Positions 48,500 to 62,881 are shown, counted from the first letter of the stretch. The stretch: 64,000 bases of DNA from Psettodes erumei (GCA_016785225.1 JAFBJZ010000656.1:949001-1013000); one strand, 5' to 3'. Notes: generated by a model not told the origin, from the sequence alone. Numbers and translations are program-made.

Positions 48500-51400
48500 G
48501 TAAGGACTTGTGACGGAGGAAATGGAAGGAGAACCACGGGACTCAGATTAAAGGAAAGAAAACAACAGCGTCACCTTAACGGTGTTTTCTTTGACAACGG
48601 AATGAACGACAGTGAAGTCAAACCTTTTAGTGTGTTTTTCCTGCATCAGACTGATTTTGAGGCATCGTAAATGGCATGCTACCCACAGCCCCCAAATAAT
48701 GCTCCACATAATTAGCACGTTTGTTAATTAATCGATTCCACCTGGCATCCCAGGTGGAAATCAGGCCTGGAGTAGGAGGCCAGACTGAAAGCCAGCAGGT
48801 CTCTGAGTCCTGACATTGAAAGTTGTCAGAGGGGAAGTGTCTGAAAAGTTTACTTTCCTTGAGGGGATGTATTCTGAGATTTCTATCGTGCGAAGATGAT
48901 GGCAGAAGATACCACGAAACATCAGAATCATTGTTTCTTTTATCATTCACGAGGGAGGCTGTTGACTTGTACAGTCTGTCGGTGACCTGTTTCCATGGAT
49001 AAAGTTCAATGCAACCCTTTTTGAAACAAAAACATAATTTTAAATCATCAACCTCATAAATCCTGGATTTTTTTTTGTCCATTTATTGTTTTAGAACATT
49101 TTAAAACGAAGCAGCACATTTCAGACCTTAAGGCTAGAATGGTAAGGACATTTTTCTAAGCTCTGACAAAGCTAAATTTGTAAGATAAGGGATATCTTTA
49201 CACTTTAAGAAAGCCTCCTGTGACTTATCATTAGCAAGAAGCCGTTTAATTTCACTAACGTCATATTTTCGAGTGGTTAGAACAGTGAGAACATGATTAA
49301 ATAGATCTGCGCCGATAATAGGTTTCCCCTCTCCGCTGCTATCTCTCCACCTGCCGTGAACTGTTTCACAAGTCTAACACAAGGCAAAGAGTTGGTGCCA
49401 AATTGCCAGCGAAAACCCGAAACGTGTCGCCTAACGCAGTCTTTGTGCGATCTTTGCCCTGTTACGTGCCGCCTGCGTTAGGAGCAGCAGCTGCCTTACA
49501 AAGCCAGAGGAAGGAACTTGTTCATGCCGCAGAGGCGCAGAGTTCAAATCCCCAGATCAGAAGTGGAAATCGGCGCAGGGGAAAAAATAAATGAGCTCCG
49601 TTCTCCCCCGTCTCTCAAATTGCCGTCAGAGCGCTTCCAACAAAGCCGACGACACTTGAGCTGGCGGTCGGCCTTCTTGAGTTGCGGGAGAAGACGATAG
49701 CTGAACTGAGCAGCTGCCGCGTGTGAAAACGTTTGAATATGCAGCAAGTGGTTGGTGGAGGGGATCAGGTGTGCTCAGCAAAAAACTTCCCTGTAAATTG
49801 CTGCTTTGGAAAGTACGAGCAAAGAAACTACACAGCATGGTGTGCTTTCGCCCTTCACTGCAGCAGGAGCACAAAGGAAGGGAGAGATGAAAAGACGGCA
49901 GACTTTTGCAAGGCTCAACCTTAAGCATCCTCATTTACTTTTTTAGAATACTAGTGTGGATTCATGTTTTATTCCAAGAAGCTGACAAATTCATGAAAAA
50001 AAAATCTTTTTTAATATTGACATTATTTGCACAACTGAGACTTTTAAGACGAAATACGAGTCTGAAGATTAAAAGATTAAGACCCACGCTGTCGCAGTGT
50101 GGTGTCTGTCAGCAGTGGGTGCATCAGACGCTTCTTAAACGGAACAAAACGGCTTCTTTGCTGCCTGGAACCTACATTAAAGAGAAATTCCACGAGTCTT
50201 CACTTTCTGTTTTTCCCCCTCTGAAAGAGTGGCTACAGACAGGCAATCTCCCGCTGCCTCCCTCCCCGTCTCCCCTGCGTTGCTACGTCTCCATGCTCTG
50301 CGCTGCCGTCCACAGGGGAATTGTATCTCATACATGATAGAATCATCCCTCTCTTCTCCATACATCTGCTTCACGCCGGGGACATTGCTTTGAAATGGGA
50401 AAACCGCCGGTTAGTGGCGGAGTGAAGCGAAGGGGGCGTCGCACGGATATCGGCGCGCGCATGGCGTCAAAAAACGTAGAGAAACCGATGAGGAGAAATG
50501 TGTCCCAGCGTGCACGTCTGCAGTCTGCGCGTCTCGAATACCCAGACAGCGCCGTCCGGGGACGTCCGCACCGCAGGCGTTCTGGAGTTAGCCTACGTAA
50601 TCCTAATTGTATGTGTTTTTCATTCTGCGCAGAACAATCCGTAGCAATTACAGGGTAATTTCTGCTCAGTCCACGCACAAAGATCCATGAGTGGAATCCA
50701 GTGGCAGGACGCTCCTTCCAGGACTTAAAGCGGCCATTATGGGATTACCACTATAACGTTCTGTGCTTCCTGCTCTCGCCTTTCCGCAGCACAACTCCGC
50801 CTCACAATGCCTTATTCATGCACTTGGCACCAGGGAATTTTCAGCTGGATACAGCGTGGTGCTCTGAAAAAAAAAAGCCAACTCTGTTTTTAATGTTATT
50901 TGACGGTTGTTGTCTTCATATGGTTTCACTTTGTAAGGCCATGTTGCACACTGGCCTTGTTAGAGCTGTGTAGATGGTGCTCTGAACCTGATGGTAGCTT
51001 CTTGTTAGCAAGAAAAGTTACGGGACGTGATGGGAAGAAAATATCCCTCTTCCACACTCACGTACCACTGGAAATATTAATATTTCCCCACCGAGACTAC
51101 CCCCTTTTGTATTTGAAGACATGTCACAGAAGATGCATTCGTTTTTTTCTCAAGCGGCCCCGGCGTGATGGGTAGCAGATGTCTGCACCACGCATTCCAG
51201 CAACGAGCCCCCCGTCCCTCCGCTGATACGGGCCGGGTGCTGCCTGCAAATGAGGGGGAATGGAGGGGCTCGTGCAGCTTCCTGCCAGGATCAGGTGCTT
51301 CCTGCGTTGAGGTCAGGGCGGGCGTCTGTTTTCCTCATCAGCAGCCCCCCTGGCTCCTCTGCAGTGCCGGAACGAGAGCCGCGGCGCACACGTAAAGCGC

Positions 51401-54400
51401 GAGGGGCCCGCGTGGCGGCCTCCACCACCCTGCAGGACGAGCCTCTGCTTTCTATAGAGGCATTTACTGCATGATGACACAACAGTGCAATCGCCCTTTA
51501 CGGGCAACGTGTCATTAAATTAACTCTCACGCACGGGCCCACGTCTTTTAGCCCGTGGTGTGCCTCTAATAATCTAATGATAACTCAACACGCTCTGTCA
51601 TATTAGTCTTTGAAGTTGAGTCACACACCTCTTTCAAATCATCTGCTCTGAGAGAGCAGTGATGAGGTGAAAAACACAGTCGAGCGTGTTTTACTTTCAC
51701 AACCTTTTTTGGTCCGGATCAGAGTCAAAATAGAAAAGTTTAAGCTCTGACTGTGTCTGAATAAAGGAGGAGAGGATGAAATAAAAGCCACGCCATACCC
51801 TTTAAATATATATAATAAGGTTTATTGTTGAAAGACTTACAACAGTCACGACAGCTCCCATAATGGCTGCGCAGCAGCAACAGGTGCAGAGAAAGGTGTG
51901 GGTAATTACACACTCCTACTGTTGCTTTCCGTTAATACGCTGATACATTGAGAATCTGTTTAACAATGAGTGAATTGGATTGAAAGAAATGGTGCAGCAG
52001 CAGGAGCTCTGATTGGCCTGACCTAACAAATGACTCCCTGCTGACACACACCAGCTGGCCAATCGGAGTCCCCGGTCTTTCCCCGTGGGCTGACGTGCCG
52101 TTTACACAGAATGTCACAGTGTGTAAATGGAAACAAATAAACTGCGAGATGGAATATGACAAGGCCAGCAGTTATCTGAATGTCTTTTCAGATGTTGTTT
52201 CATTTTAAGATTCATTATTAATAATAATTCATCGTTTAAGGACTGAATTAGTCAAAAGATTTAGTACCTGGCAGTTTTAAAGTTTCGTTCCGTACAATTT
52301 CAAGCAAAAATTCAAGTGGAAACACTCAATGGCAGAGTCAGCTGTGAGATCCTGGAGCTGTCTTGACCGAGTGAATGCCCACCTGAGGTTCACTCGTGTT
52401 TTACCTCAGTGGCCAACACACTTCCTTTTGCACCTTGATTTTCCTGGGAGCTCTGGTACCCGGCAGCCGACAGATTTAGCTTCGTGAAAGCAAGGCTTAC
52501 AGGGAACAAGTCTAAACGCCGATGGTGTCATTTGTTCACCGTCACGTTGTGCAATCAACATTTACTTCATAACGATGAGTTAAAGCGAAAAGAAACTTGT
52601 CCGTTGCCACTTTAAAAACCATCGCCTGAGATCTGAAAATGACATTTTGTCATTGTGTCTTGTGTTGTACGTGCACTTTTGATTAAGGATGGCAGTTACT
52701 GCTAAGCATTATAACACACTGCCTTTCCTGTGGCTGCCTGACAATAAAAGCCACCCTGTGTTTGGCCAGCTGTTAAATGTTTAATGCGAAGCAGCAGCAG
52801 GAAAAAAAAAATCCCAGCAAAAATATCGCAGGATTACATGCGTGTATCTTTTTTCCCCCTGTAAATCTTTTATGAGTGTGAAGGTAGAGTGAATCCAACG
52901 TAATACTGGCAAACTCTGCCAATAACAAAAACATCAGAAATGGTATCAAAAAGATTTTTTAAGCATTTTAAGGAGCTTCTTATTGAATTCAACGGAAGTC
53001 TGTAATTATTGTGGTGACACACTCCAGGCTCTATTAAAAAAAAAATAACGCTTGCTTGTATTGGTAACAAGCATCCTCACAAATCCCTGCTTGTCTGGGT
53101 GCTTCAGTGTTTGCTTCACAGACTGAGCCACGCCGCTAATGAACTCACACACACACACAAACGCACACTGTGTAGAGGCGTACATGTCATCATGCCTCTC
53201 TCCTACTCTCTTTCTTCCACACTCCCAGTAACTGCATTTCTGCTGTGGCGGTGTCCAGCGGGCGAAGGCGAGCCGCCTCACTCTGATCCGCGGCTCAAAC
53301 GGTTCGTTTCAACAGTATCAACGGTCAATGGCCCCCGCGCTGTTTCTACTGCGATGGCAAAGCCTCAGCTCCTGCTGCTGGGGAGCCCTAAACGCCGACG
53401 GGTCAGCTCGAGTAATTACGCCGAGATGTCGTCATGGAGGATCCGACGTTCGTGACAGATCTTTAACTGGAAAGCGCGCCACGTTTCGATCACGCCTCTC
53501 TCATTTTGAATCACTTGTGTTGGAGATTGAGGTCAGAGCCCGGCGTGCGTTAATAGTTGTGATTGCGTCACTGAGTTTTAAAAAAGCCACGTGTGGGCTC
53601 TTCTCACCTGCGCAAGTGGAAATGTTAAGCTGCCCGCCGTGGATCTTTCAGTATTTATTTCATTTACTATTATTTTCAAACCAATACATAAAGCAATAAA
53701 ACACAGCAGCAACATCCACAGTTATTGGGATACAAGCGGAGGCAAAGTGCTTGCTAACGCTGCTCTTTGGAGCATGTCCAAGGTGCCCCTCCCCCCCCCA
53801 AAAAGCCAACAAAAAAACTCCAACATGGTCATCATGGTTGGAGTCGTCGAATGGTCTTATGTCCTATAGTGGGTTTCATTTGATCAGGGACTGACGGATT
53901 TTCACTGAAAATCAATCCCAACCATGTTTTGGCACTGAACCACACACTGTCCCCTGTCTTGTAATCTTATCGTTACCGTCGGTGTATTCTCTGGCAAAAA
54001 AAAGCGGCCCGGGGACTCAGGCGGCTGCTCGGTCAGTAATCCTATCACTGGTGGCGCAGCAGGCTCCCGTTGTGAACATGGAAGGAGTCAAGGAGAGTCC
54101 AGGGGAGCGCTCAAGGCTGCTCGCCTTTATCAGCTGCTGTTCATCTCACTCAGCAACAGTAACAACATGTGGGAATGACAAGGTGTGTGTGTGTGTGTGT
54201 GGGGGGGGGGTGACCTTGACAGAAGGTTTTGTATGTGTATGTGTGTGTGAGTTGACGGTATTTTGGTCTCATTTCATGCTTGTAATGCTGTGTTTGTGTA
54301 GATGTTGACGCCACTGCCAAACATAGGCAAAATCATACAGAACACCCATCCTGTCAAACCTCCTTCCTCTTTCTTTTACTCTCAAGGAGGGAAGAATGAC

Positions 54401-54484
54401 CTCCCCATTCTTCTGCTACCCCCCCAGGAAGGGGTGGGTTAGGTTTACACTCTGACCTTTCTGTTTTATCTTCTCATCTTCCAG
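48500..54484 (+). other. adgra2: adgra2 intron 6 (about 6.0 kb)
   Basis: GTAAGG to ATCTTCCAG. AT-rich at 48600-49300 and 51700-52900. A GT tract followed by G10 lies at 54183-54211. No nested gene recognised. Confidence 0.88.
54183..54211. repeat. (GT)n followed by G-run
   Basis: About nine GT units passing into ten G residues. Confidence 0.9.
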
Positions 54485-54698
54485 ATGGACCTCTGGAGAT
54501 GCCGCTCTTCCAGCTCATCCCCTCTCAGAGGCAGCTGGTTTTCCGCGGCGACCGGCTCCCCCTGCAGTGCACCGCCTCCTACGTGGACCCGTCGGTGGAG
54601 CTACGGTGGCGTCACAACGGACACGTAGTGACCACGCAGGAGGACCGGGGCGTCTACGTGGAGGAAACCCTGCTTCACGACTGCTGCCTGCTGACCAG
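54485..54698 (+). CDS. adgra2: adgra2 exon 7: first part of the Ig-like domain
   Basis: A 214-bp exon, phase 1 at the start (split codon GAT, Asp224) and phase 2 at the end (ACCAG|GTACGC), encoding residues 224-294. It starts GPLEMPLFQLIPSQRQLVF, continues GDRLPLQCTASY with the first Ig cysteine at 252, then the core Trp265 in LRWRHNG. The second core cysteine should be in the next exon, outside the window. The exon ends HDCCLLT; mammalian members have a single Cys here, so the CC pair (290-291) is unusual. The split last codon AG| fits Ser or Arg. In the family this domain and the repeats make the RECK-binding, Wnt7-specific part. Confidence 0.92.
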
Positions 54699-54717
54699 GT
54701 ACGCACTGAAGGAGGAA

Positions 54718-54753
54718 GGAGGAGGAGGAGGAGGAGGAGGAGGAGGAGGAGGG
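54718..54753. repeat. (GGA)n trinucleotide repeat next to exon 7 donor
   Basis: About 12 GGA units starting 20 bp after the exon 7 splice donor. Reading through it gives a poly-Gly or poly-Arg tail that is not part of the protein. Confidence 0.95.
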
Positions 54754-55023
54754 AAGATAGACGAGTGAATGTGAGCTGGCAGCTGATTAGCTGTTGACAC
54801 TGGCCTGTTGCACTGACACACACACACACACATCTGAGGATGTTTGCAAGTCAAATCAACATCCACAAGCAAATATGCTTCTCCATAAACAGTCTCGTCT
54901 CAGACACTAACACACGTCCAGCTGGCAACAATACCAAACGCACACATACATGTTCCTGCATTCAGCACAGACATGTTCGCCGGCGTCTCAGACACAGATG
55001 TGACACGTGCTCGCACACAGACA

Positions 55024-55026
<3 letters not shown>

Positions 55027-55057
<31 letters not shown>
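55027..55057. repeat. (CT)n microsatellite
   Basis: About 15 CT units in intron 7. Confidence 0.95.
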
Positions 55058-55059
<2 letters not shown>

Positions 55060-58000
55060 GCACTCGCCCACAGGAGCTGTGATTTACCTTTTGTTACTGC
55101 TGCCCTTGATAAGGATCTGAAAGGACAGGACAGAATTGGCTTGGCGGCGTGCCAACACCTCAGAGCAATCTGCGGCCCGTCTCCGGAGGCCGGCCGTCCA
55201 GCCGCTCCCCGAGCGCCGGCGCAGCGCCGGCTGATCACACGCTAAAGGGAACAGATGCTGAATCATAATTGCGGTGATAAAGTAGACCGGCAGCACTGGG
55301 TTTCGCACATTTCTTTTCTTTCTTTTTTTTTTTGTTTTTGATCGAAGACATGGCCGCAAGCCTCCATCCTCTTCCTATCTTTGTTTTCTTGGTGGTCTGC
55401 TGGTCTTGTTTTATGGGTGTGTGTGTGTTAGAGTAAATGCATTTGACGTAATGCAACAGGCAGCAGGGCTCAGATGCAGCAGCACATTGCCGTTGATTAG
55501 TTTAACTGCTGCCTGTTCTGACTTGGCCCCTCTAACATAAATATTGATGGAGTGCTGACAGAAATATGTTTCCCCGTGTCAACAGGGCCACGACGCCTCT
55601 TGTTGCGCGGTTTATTTGGCAGCGAGGATGCCAGCTACTCTTCCGCTCCACTTCTGGGAAGGTGCGGCGTTCCCCCGGAACTGCAAACAGTCAATATTTT
55701 TTCTTTTCATTATGTACCGGCTCGCTGTCGGACATCCTCGGCGATCCCGACGGTGAACGCGCCGCCTCGAATAATTGGATTACAGGACAGAGAGAGATCT
55801 TTTAGTGATGTGTCAGTGTCTTTGTGTCGCAGTGGTGATGTTTCTTGGCACAGTTTACTTTTATTGAGGTATTCATCAACGCGGGTCAATACAATCTCTT
55901 GTCACTCGCTTCTCATTACCCACCACCATCAACAGGACTCAGACTGAAGTACTATATTCAAGGACAGTTCAGGGGTACTTTTGCATTACCTGAGTTTTGC
56001 GACTCTGTACCATACTACTGTACATTTCAGCAGCATGGATGGCTTCATGGATGGCTTTGCAGATTAAGACTCTACATAAAAAACATAAGCAACGTCGGAA
56101 ATATGATGCATTGATTCAACTGCCTAAAAGCATATGAAGTAGACAGCAACAGTAACTCATAATACATGTTTCCAATGATATGAACCTGTAAGTGCTTTAG
56201 GTGAGCTTTCATTGTGTTATAAAACTTCTGTGCTTTTACACAAAGCTGCATAAATCTACATCCTAATCTTAACTGTTGCTCAAATGACTTGTCAGATTTT
56301 TCCCTCAGTGGGTGGTGGAAACCAAACACTGAGCTAAAAGAAGTTTTTCATTCATTTAATTTAATTTCATTTCGTTCTTTGTGTTTACGTTAAACGTTGT
56401 GTAAATTAACCACCGCAAATTCTTGTATCTACTTCATATGATGATAAAATCTTGTCTGCACAGCTTGTTGCACTGCCCCCAAGCTGCTTAGAAAGAACTC
56501 GATTTCAGGAACATTCTAAATTCATTTTATTTGTAAGAAGGTGAAATCTCCACAAAGACTTGTGTTGTTGCATTTCACAAACAAAAATATACTGTACCCA
56601 TATTAGCTTCAAGTAAAGAGGCTGAACGCAACTTTCAGCACCTGTTGTCAGTATATTTAAAACATGAAGCCAGCCCATCAGCAAACTGTGCCCCCCACGC
56701 CCCCGTCCCGTCAGCTCAAAAGCAAAACTTTTCCAGCTCGATGTCCCGATAGAACATGATGAATTTCTCACCCCCGCTCTGATTACATCCCCTGCAATTA
56801 CCCCACTGCTCTGCTCCTGTATACACAAATAATGCAATTTTCTCTCCCAAGTGGAACAGCTCAGGTCATGTTGCTCTTGGCACGTACAATGCCCCCCACA
56901 CACATAGAAAACCTACAAGGGCAGATATCATTTCCATAGCTGATGAGTGTGTATGAGCGCTCGGGCCAACAAAAACAATCTGCTGCGCCTGTGCTGAACT
57001 TCACCCTTCGCCCCGCGCCGTATCTTAAATTGCAGTGCTGAGAGACGCGTGGGGGTGAAATTAGAGTGCTGTGACTTCACTGGTCCAGCAGTCATTTCGT
57101 CAAAAAAAAATCCCCAAAAACGGAACATATGTTCTGGCCTTTGACATTTCAGACGCTGCCGGGGCTTGTGTAGCCACAGCGGACGCTGCGTCAGTCATTA
57201 CGGGCGGCGCTGGTGTCGTTCACCTTGGATAAACGTCCTCTGAGTCAGCCAGCCTCGCCCTGCATGCCCCATCAGAGGGGAAAAACTGAACACACAGGAT
57301 TTAGCGCGTGGCTTAAAGCCCTCATCTGGATTTGTCGCACAGTGTTGCAGCAACGCAAGCGGAGACGCCAAAGCCTCGGTGGAATGACCTCTTTTGAAGG
57401 TGAACCCAAAATGTTTTCAGGCTGCATCAGGCAAACGGCCAGTGCAGACATTCAACTCATCTCGTGCTTCCTGAAAACGGCACTACATTATGTAACAGGC
57501 TTCTCTCTCTTTTGTCATTTTTGTGTTATGCGCCTTTGTGTTTTCCTGCCTCGTTACACGGCGCCGTGTCATTATAACCTCCTGTTTGCGGGTGCAGGTG
57601 GGCTGATAAGCTGATCCGTTTACATTGCTCACAGTGAGCGGCAGAGAAAGAACAGGAAGGGGGGAAAAAAAAGCCAGGCCCCATGAGGCCCGATGGTTCT
57701 GCGATGCGGGCCAGACTCCTGCTGAGTAATGGTGTCAGGCCAAATTCCCAGCGTTAGCTTCGCTAGCGGCATCGGTGGGACCAGCCTGTGATTCATGTTT
57801 CATTAATAAAACATTTTAGAGCCCCGTAGCTAGCCACGGCAGACACTTTGGATGCATCGTTCTTAATCCTCTCCATTTTTAATTAGGGTAATCTTGCACA
57901 GAATGAAGAACCTGGCTCGGAAACGTTACTGAAGGCAAAGGAAAGAGGAAAATGGCTCTCGTCGGCTCTTCCTTCATGTCTCTGCCGATGATCTCTCCAA

Positions 58001-59059
58001 AGTTCTCATTTTGTTTTTCTTATCGAGAACTCTCCTCTTGCTCACAAAACTTTCATTTTTTAAAATTCAACCCACACATCTTTTATTGCATGCTGCTGTG
58101 TTGCCTTTAAATCCCTGCCTCTACTACGCTTTTTTTTTTTTTGCTGTTTTTCCTCCTCGTCTGTCTTTGAATGTAGCATGCAGCCTCACCAGCTTTTTGT
58201 GCAGCAGCAGTTGCTAAGGAGACCAAAGTTGATTATGTCTACACATATACAATTTTATCACTGGCTTCATCACTTTACTGCTGGCCAGTTTCAGTCAGTA
58301 AAGAAAAACACAGGCTCTGAGTTCCATTGGATGAAGTTAAGGACGATGAAGCCAATTATATACTAAGTAATATACCGCGTAGACTAATGTAGAGAGTGTG
58401 TTAAGACAAGGAGATAGTTTGATATGGATGCTGCTGCGATGGGAACGTTATGGCAGAGAGAAATAAGGCCACCATTTGCATATGTTTGTGTGCACGTGTG
58501 CAAACATGCAGAATGTATTGCGCCTCTTTGCATGGGAATATTCAGGAAAACAGTTGAGGCTCAGGCTCATAAATGCAAATGCATAACGCCGTGCCATCCT
58601 GAGCTTTGATAAAACCCATCCGTAACCAGCAGGCTTGCGTGGAGTCGTCGGGGAGAGGGGACAGATTGGAAGTTTACAGTCACGTAAGCGGCGTTATGTA
58701 AACAGGTTGTTAAATATCCGCGCGCGAACATAAATGTTCCTAATGAGTCCGTCGGGAGTTGCTCCACAATGGTGCAGTGTTAGCGTGGATATAGGTCAGT
58801 GCTTTGTGTGTGACTTATGTGTGCCCCTGCTCTGTTGCTTTCCACACACTGGAGCCATGTCTTCATGCGTTTGTTATGCGGGGGATGACCTTTTTTTTCC
58901 CCCTCAAAGCCGGTCCGGCCGCTGGACCGCTTCCTCCACTCTCCTTGTTTTGTCTGGGTGCAGCAGGTCGCCGGGGACGTCTGTGATGCAGGGGAACACG
59001 CCTTCATTCGCAAAGTCTTCCTCTGAAAGGCAAGCGGTGGGAGACAGGGGTGGGCGGCT

Positions 59060-59061
<2 letters not shown>

Positions 59062-59113
<52 letters not shown>
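59062..59113. repeat. (GT)n microsatellite, longest in window
   Basis: About 26 uninterrupted GT units in intron 7. Confidence 0.97.
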
Positions 59114-59116
<3 letters not shown>

Positions 59117-62100
59117 GGGGGGTATTTCCTGTGTGTTTCCCAGCATTCAGACAGTTGGCATTCGTTCAGCGATGATGTAACGTCCCCCTCTGCAGACTGT
59201 TCATGGTGAGAGAGGACAAGTGCAACAGCTCCGTCTCACACACTTGCATGTAATCGCACACTGTCAGGGCTCAACATTATAATTGACTCGCTGGCCCGGG
59301 CCCACCATGTAGGTCTCTGGGCCAGTTCAATGCACGATCCAGTGGCCCATTCAGGCCTGTTAAAATACTGCCGTGAAATAAAAACAAACTCAAACTGAAA
59401 TTCACCTTATTTTTCCGCGATAAAATCAATGATTTTTCTTCTGCAACCATCTCCGTTTAGGGTTACATCATCCACATTTCATAACAGCTGTCGCGAAAGT
59501 GAGCGCGTTAATGACACTCTGTCTGGCTAACAGTTTACTAATGGTTATATTGAGGGCCGGTGGCTTTATGTAACTTAATGTCATCCCCTGACTGCAGACC
59601 ACCACCCATACATCCGTCAGCCACATCGTCATAATTACAGTCATCATCATCATTAACATTACCAGTGAGTATGTTCTGTGAAAAAAAAAAAAAATCCAGT
59701 AACAAGGTGGAGAATTGATCAGCATTAAGAAAATAACATTGGTTGAGGAAAACTGTTGTGTGCACTTTCCACCGACACCATGTGAAAGTTCATCTGAAAG
59801 AATCGCAAATGACTCCTAAGGTTTAATTACACTTCACCAACTGTTTTTTGACACAGTTCTCTGCTCATCACAAGGCTCCCATAACGATGATGAGAACAGC
59901 AGATGCAGTCCACACACCAGGGGACCTCTGGTGACTTCCTATCTGAATTCATCGCTTATTTTAATTGGCTACAACTCGCCCATTTAAATCATTTGCAAAG
60001 CTAAGTTGGAGTATAATTGTAACTTGTTCAGAGGCTGCATCGCAGATTTTCTTCCTGACACGGCTTGTTGGGGACTTAATTGTTTATTGATGAGTCTATA
60101 GTATTTGCTGTAAATACATGAGTAAATATGCCCTGGCATGACACACGCAAGTGTTTTCTGATCCAACACGATACACGATAAATAAATACATTTTTGTAAT
60201 GTGAGGTTGCTACGAATAAAATTTAGGCACAGAAAAAGTTAAAATGACTCCTTTGTAAAGGTCAAGGTAGCTTCATTGTCTAATGACAACAATAAACATG
60301 TCCCAGGAATTACTTAAAAACAAAAGAAAAGAAAATATTTGGCTGTCAGGTGGAAACAGGAAACGAAACAGCATTGTCCAGTGTTAGTCTGTTTCTCTGA
60401 CCCATTGATCCGCCCCGACCTCCTGCCTGTGTGGACTTTGTCGCTCTGTCATAACATCACCTGACTTCCTCCTTTTGCTCCGGTCACACAAATGTCGCAT
60501 AATAATATAATGAGGCTTTTTTTTTTTTTTTAATCACGCGGCTAGCATACCAAAGCCATCTGATCGTCAGTCGCTTAAACACATACTGCTGGACGTGAGC
60601 CTGCGTGTCCCCGGGGCATGTAAGGTTGCCGTGGAAACGAGAGGGGGAGGATGCTTTTGGACCGGATGAACCGCACATTATAACAAAAAGTTCATCAAGC
60701 ATCCTGCTAGTTTCTCGGTGGCTTTGGTGGTAGCTCCAGCTCCATAAAAGAACCTTTGTGAAGTGAAGTGGATTGCTAAATCAATAAGCAAAAATGGAAA
60801 ATCTTGGCTTCATACGCAGTCATTTTAAGGTGGAAAACTGGGATCTCCTCCCAGTTCCATAATCCTGTGCAAAATGTTTTATTAAACAGAGTTTGAGGCG
60901 CTCCCCATGTAACACTAGTCCTGTGCAAATAGTCTGATAAGCATGACTAACAGATTTGGTCTTCTAGCCCACCTCCCAATATGTTATCTATATTATCTGT
61001 TTAGATTAGGGGCTCTGACAGAACATGTCCTCACTGTGGGTTTTTATGTAACTGTGCAGAGGGAGAGAGGGAGGCTGATAGCTGGACTGAGCCCAGAGGG
61101 TTTGGATTTGAAGCCTGTCCACACTTTAGACTCAATGTGCATTCTGTGAGGGGGGGTTGAAAGAGAATAAGCATGTGAAAGAGAGGTGAAAGGTTACAGC
61201 TTAGAGTCTCTGCATCAGCAAGTAGAGTAGATATAGACAGAGATGGACACAGACGTCGGCATGCTCGTGTTGGACAGTGGGTCAGTGAGATGCGGCGAGG
61301 CGCACCAGCCTTGATACAGTTTGCAGGAGTCTGTTTTGCTGACAATGCCTCAGCTCCCGTCCAAACTGTTGAGCGGCCGGTGCGAAAACAGTTTCTCTAA
61401 CCTAACTAATAAAGGCCAGAATTGCTTTTTGGACAAATGACCGAAAACTACACTTCCCTCACATGACATTCACACACACACACACGCGTGTGGGCGCGCA
61501 CACATTTTCGCTCTCGAGCCCAGAATGTCATCATCGCAGTCGAGTGTTCCAAATCTGATCTCAGAGCAGAGAGCGTTAGTGGAACACAGCAGATGAAGTT
61601 ATGATGTTGCCTCTGATTGCCCCCTCGCCTTCTCTTACAAAACAAACAGCAGCAGTGATGTCATTTGGAAATGTTAAGGTATGACCAGACGAGCTCTCTG
61701 GTGGATTCAGACCATTAGAGCTCATTTCGACTGACAACATTTGACTAATGAACTGTTTTCTGTTCTTCTGTTTTTCTTTTTTATGAACCGTCTGCTTTAC
61801 TCACATTTGTTTGCATCAGTGCTGTGTATCACATATTGAAAATAAGTCACTTTTAATCTGTTTACTCTTATGTCTTATGTTCAGACCTGATTTGGTTCAG
61901 TTTGTTTGTGGCAAGGTAGATGCAGTATTTGCCCAGTTTTTGGAATCGTAGCCATTTTTAACAATTCTTACCAACAGGCACAGAGCTGACAGGTATCTAC
62001 AAACAAGTTTTTTTATTTATTCGTCACATACTCCACTGTGGAGGCTTGTTTCTGGCCTTTGAGTCCACTGAGTTACGCTCAGTGTGAGTACTTTCATCCA

Positions 62101-62881
62101 GTTTGTCCTCATCATTTTTCCTAGCAAACATCAAAAGAATGCGTGAGCTACTGTATATACAGTACCTTTGGTCTTTGCTGTTCAGGAACTCCCCTCAGCG
62201 TAAAATACACCGGGACCTCGTGGGATATCAATATTCATTACTTTTTTTTTCCCGACCGCCACTGCTATGTTTTGCCACCATCCCCAGAGTTCTGTACAAT
62301 CCCATAAAATATTCTGAGAATGATTCCCCCATCAGCCCACACCTGCTCCAGCACAGAGCTGGCGACCCTCGCTGGGGTTCTAGAGAACCTACTTTTTCAA
62401 CTTGCTGAGTATCTGTGCATTTATGGCAACCGGCACATGAAAAGGGTCTCCTGCTAAGATATGTGTCGCCATAATACACCGAACGAAAAAGGAGCTTCAC
62501 ATTCACTGGCCTTTTTTTTTTTTTTGAAACCATTCTGCAGTGGATGTGGCGTTTTGCACAGTGCTTCATTACGAGCGTCTGTGAAAGTCCCTCGAGGACA
62601 GTGCAACCTGGTGTTGGAGCTGAATGAAAGACTTCAACTCCTCTCTGTTAAATAAGTGGTAGATGACACGAGCGGCTTCTTTCTGTCCGCACCGTATGTC
62701 TCAGCCATTCAGTACCTACTGTCCAGGACTTTTAGTAACAAGAGATTATTTAGTAACCGTAGCAACACATATGCACCCAGCAGTGAGGTTTTTGTGGAGT
62801 TACAACAGAGCTATGTTGTGAAGAATTGAGAGTAATCTTACACAGGACAGGATTTATAATTAACCTCAACAACTAATGATC

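Noticed and set aside
26630..54698. Assignment to adgra3 (gpr125) instead of adgra2
   Set aside because: The paralogs share the repeat layout, but the N-terminal Cys cap, the LRWLL.WA core and the LIPS.RQ.VF.GDRLP Ig start fit ADGRA2 better.
54699..54768. Gly-rich tail after the Ig exon
   Set aside because: It is read-through past the exon 7 donor into a GGA microsatellite and not part of the protein.
58904..59180. Frames through the long GT tract as genes
   Set aside because: Both strands are open only because of the dinucleotide repeat.
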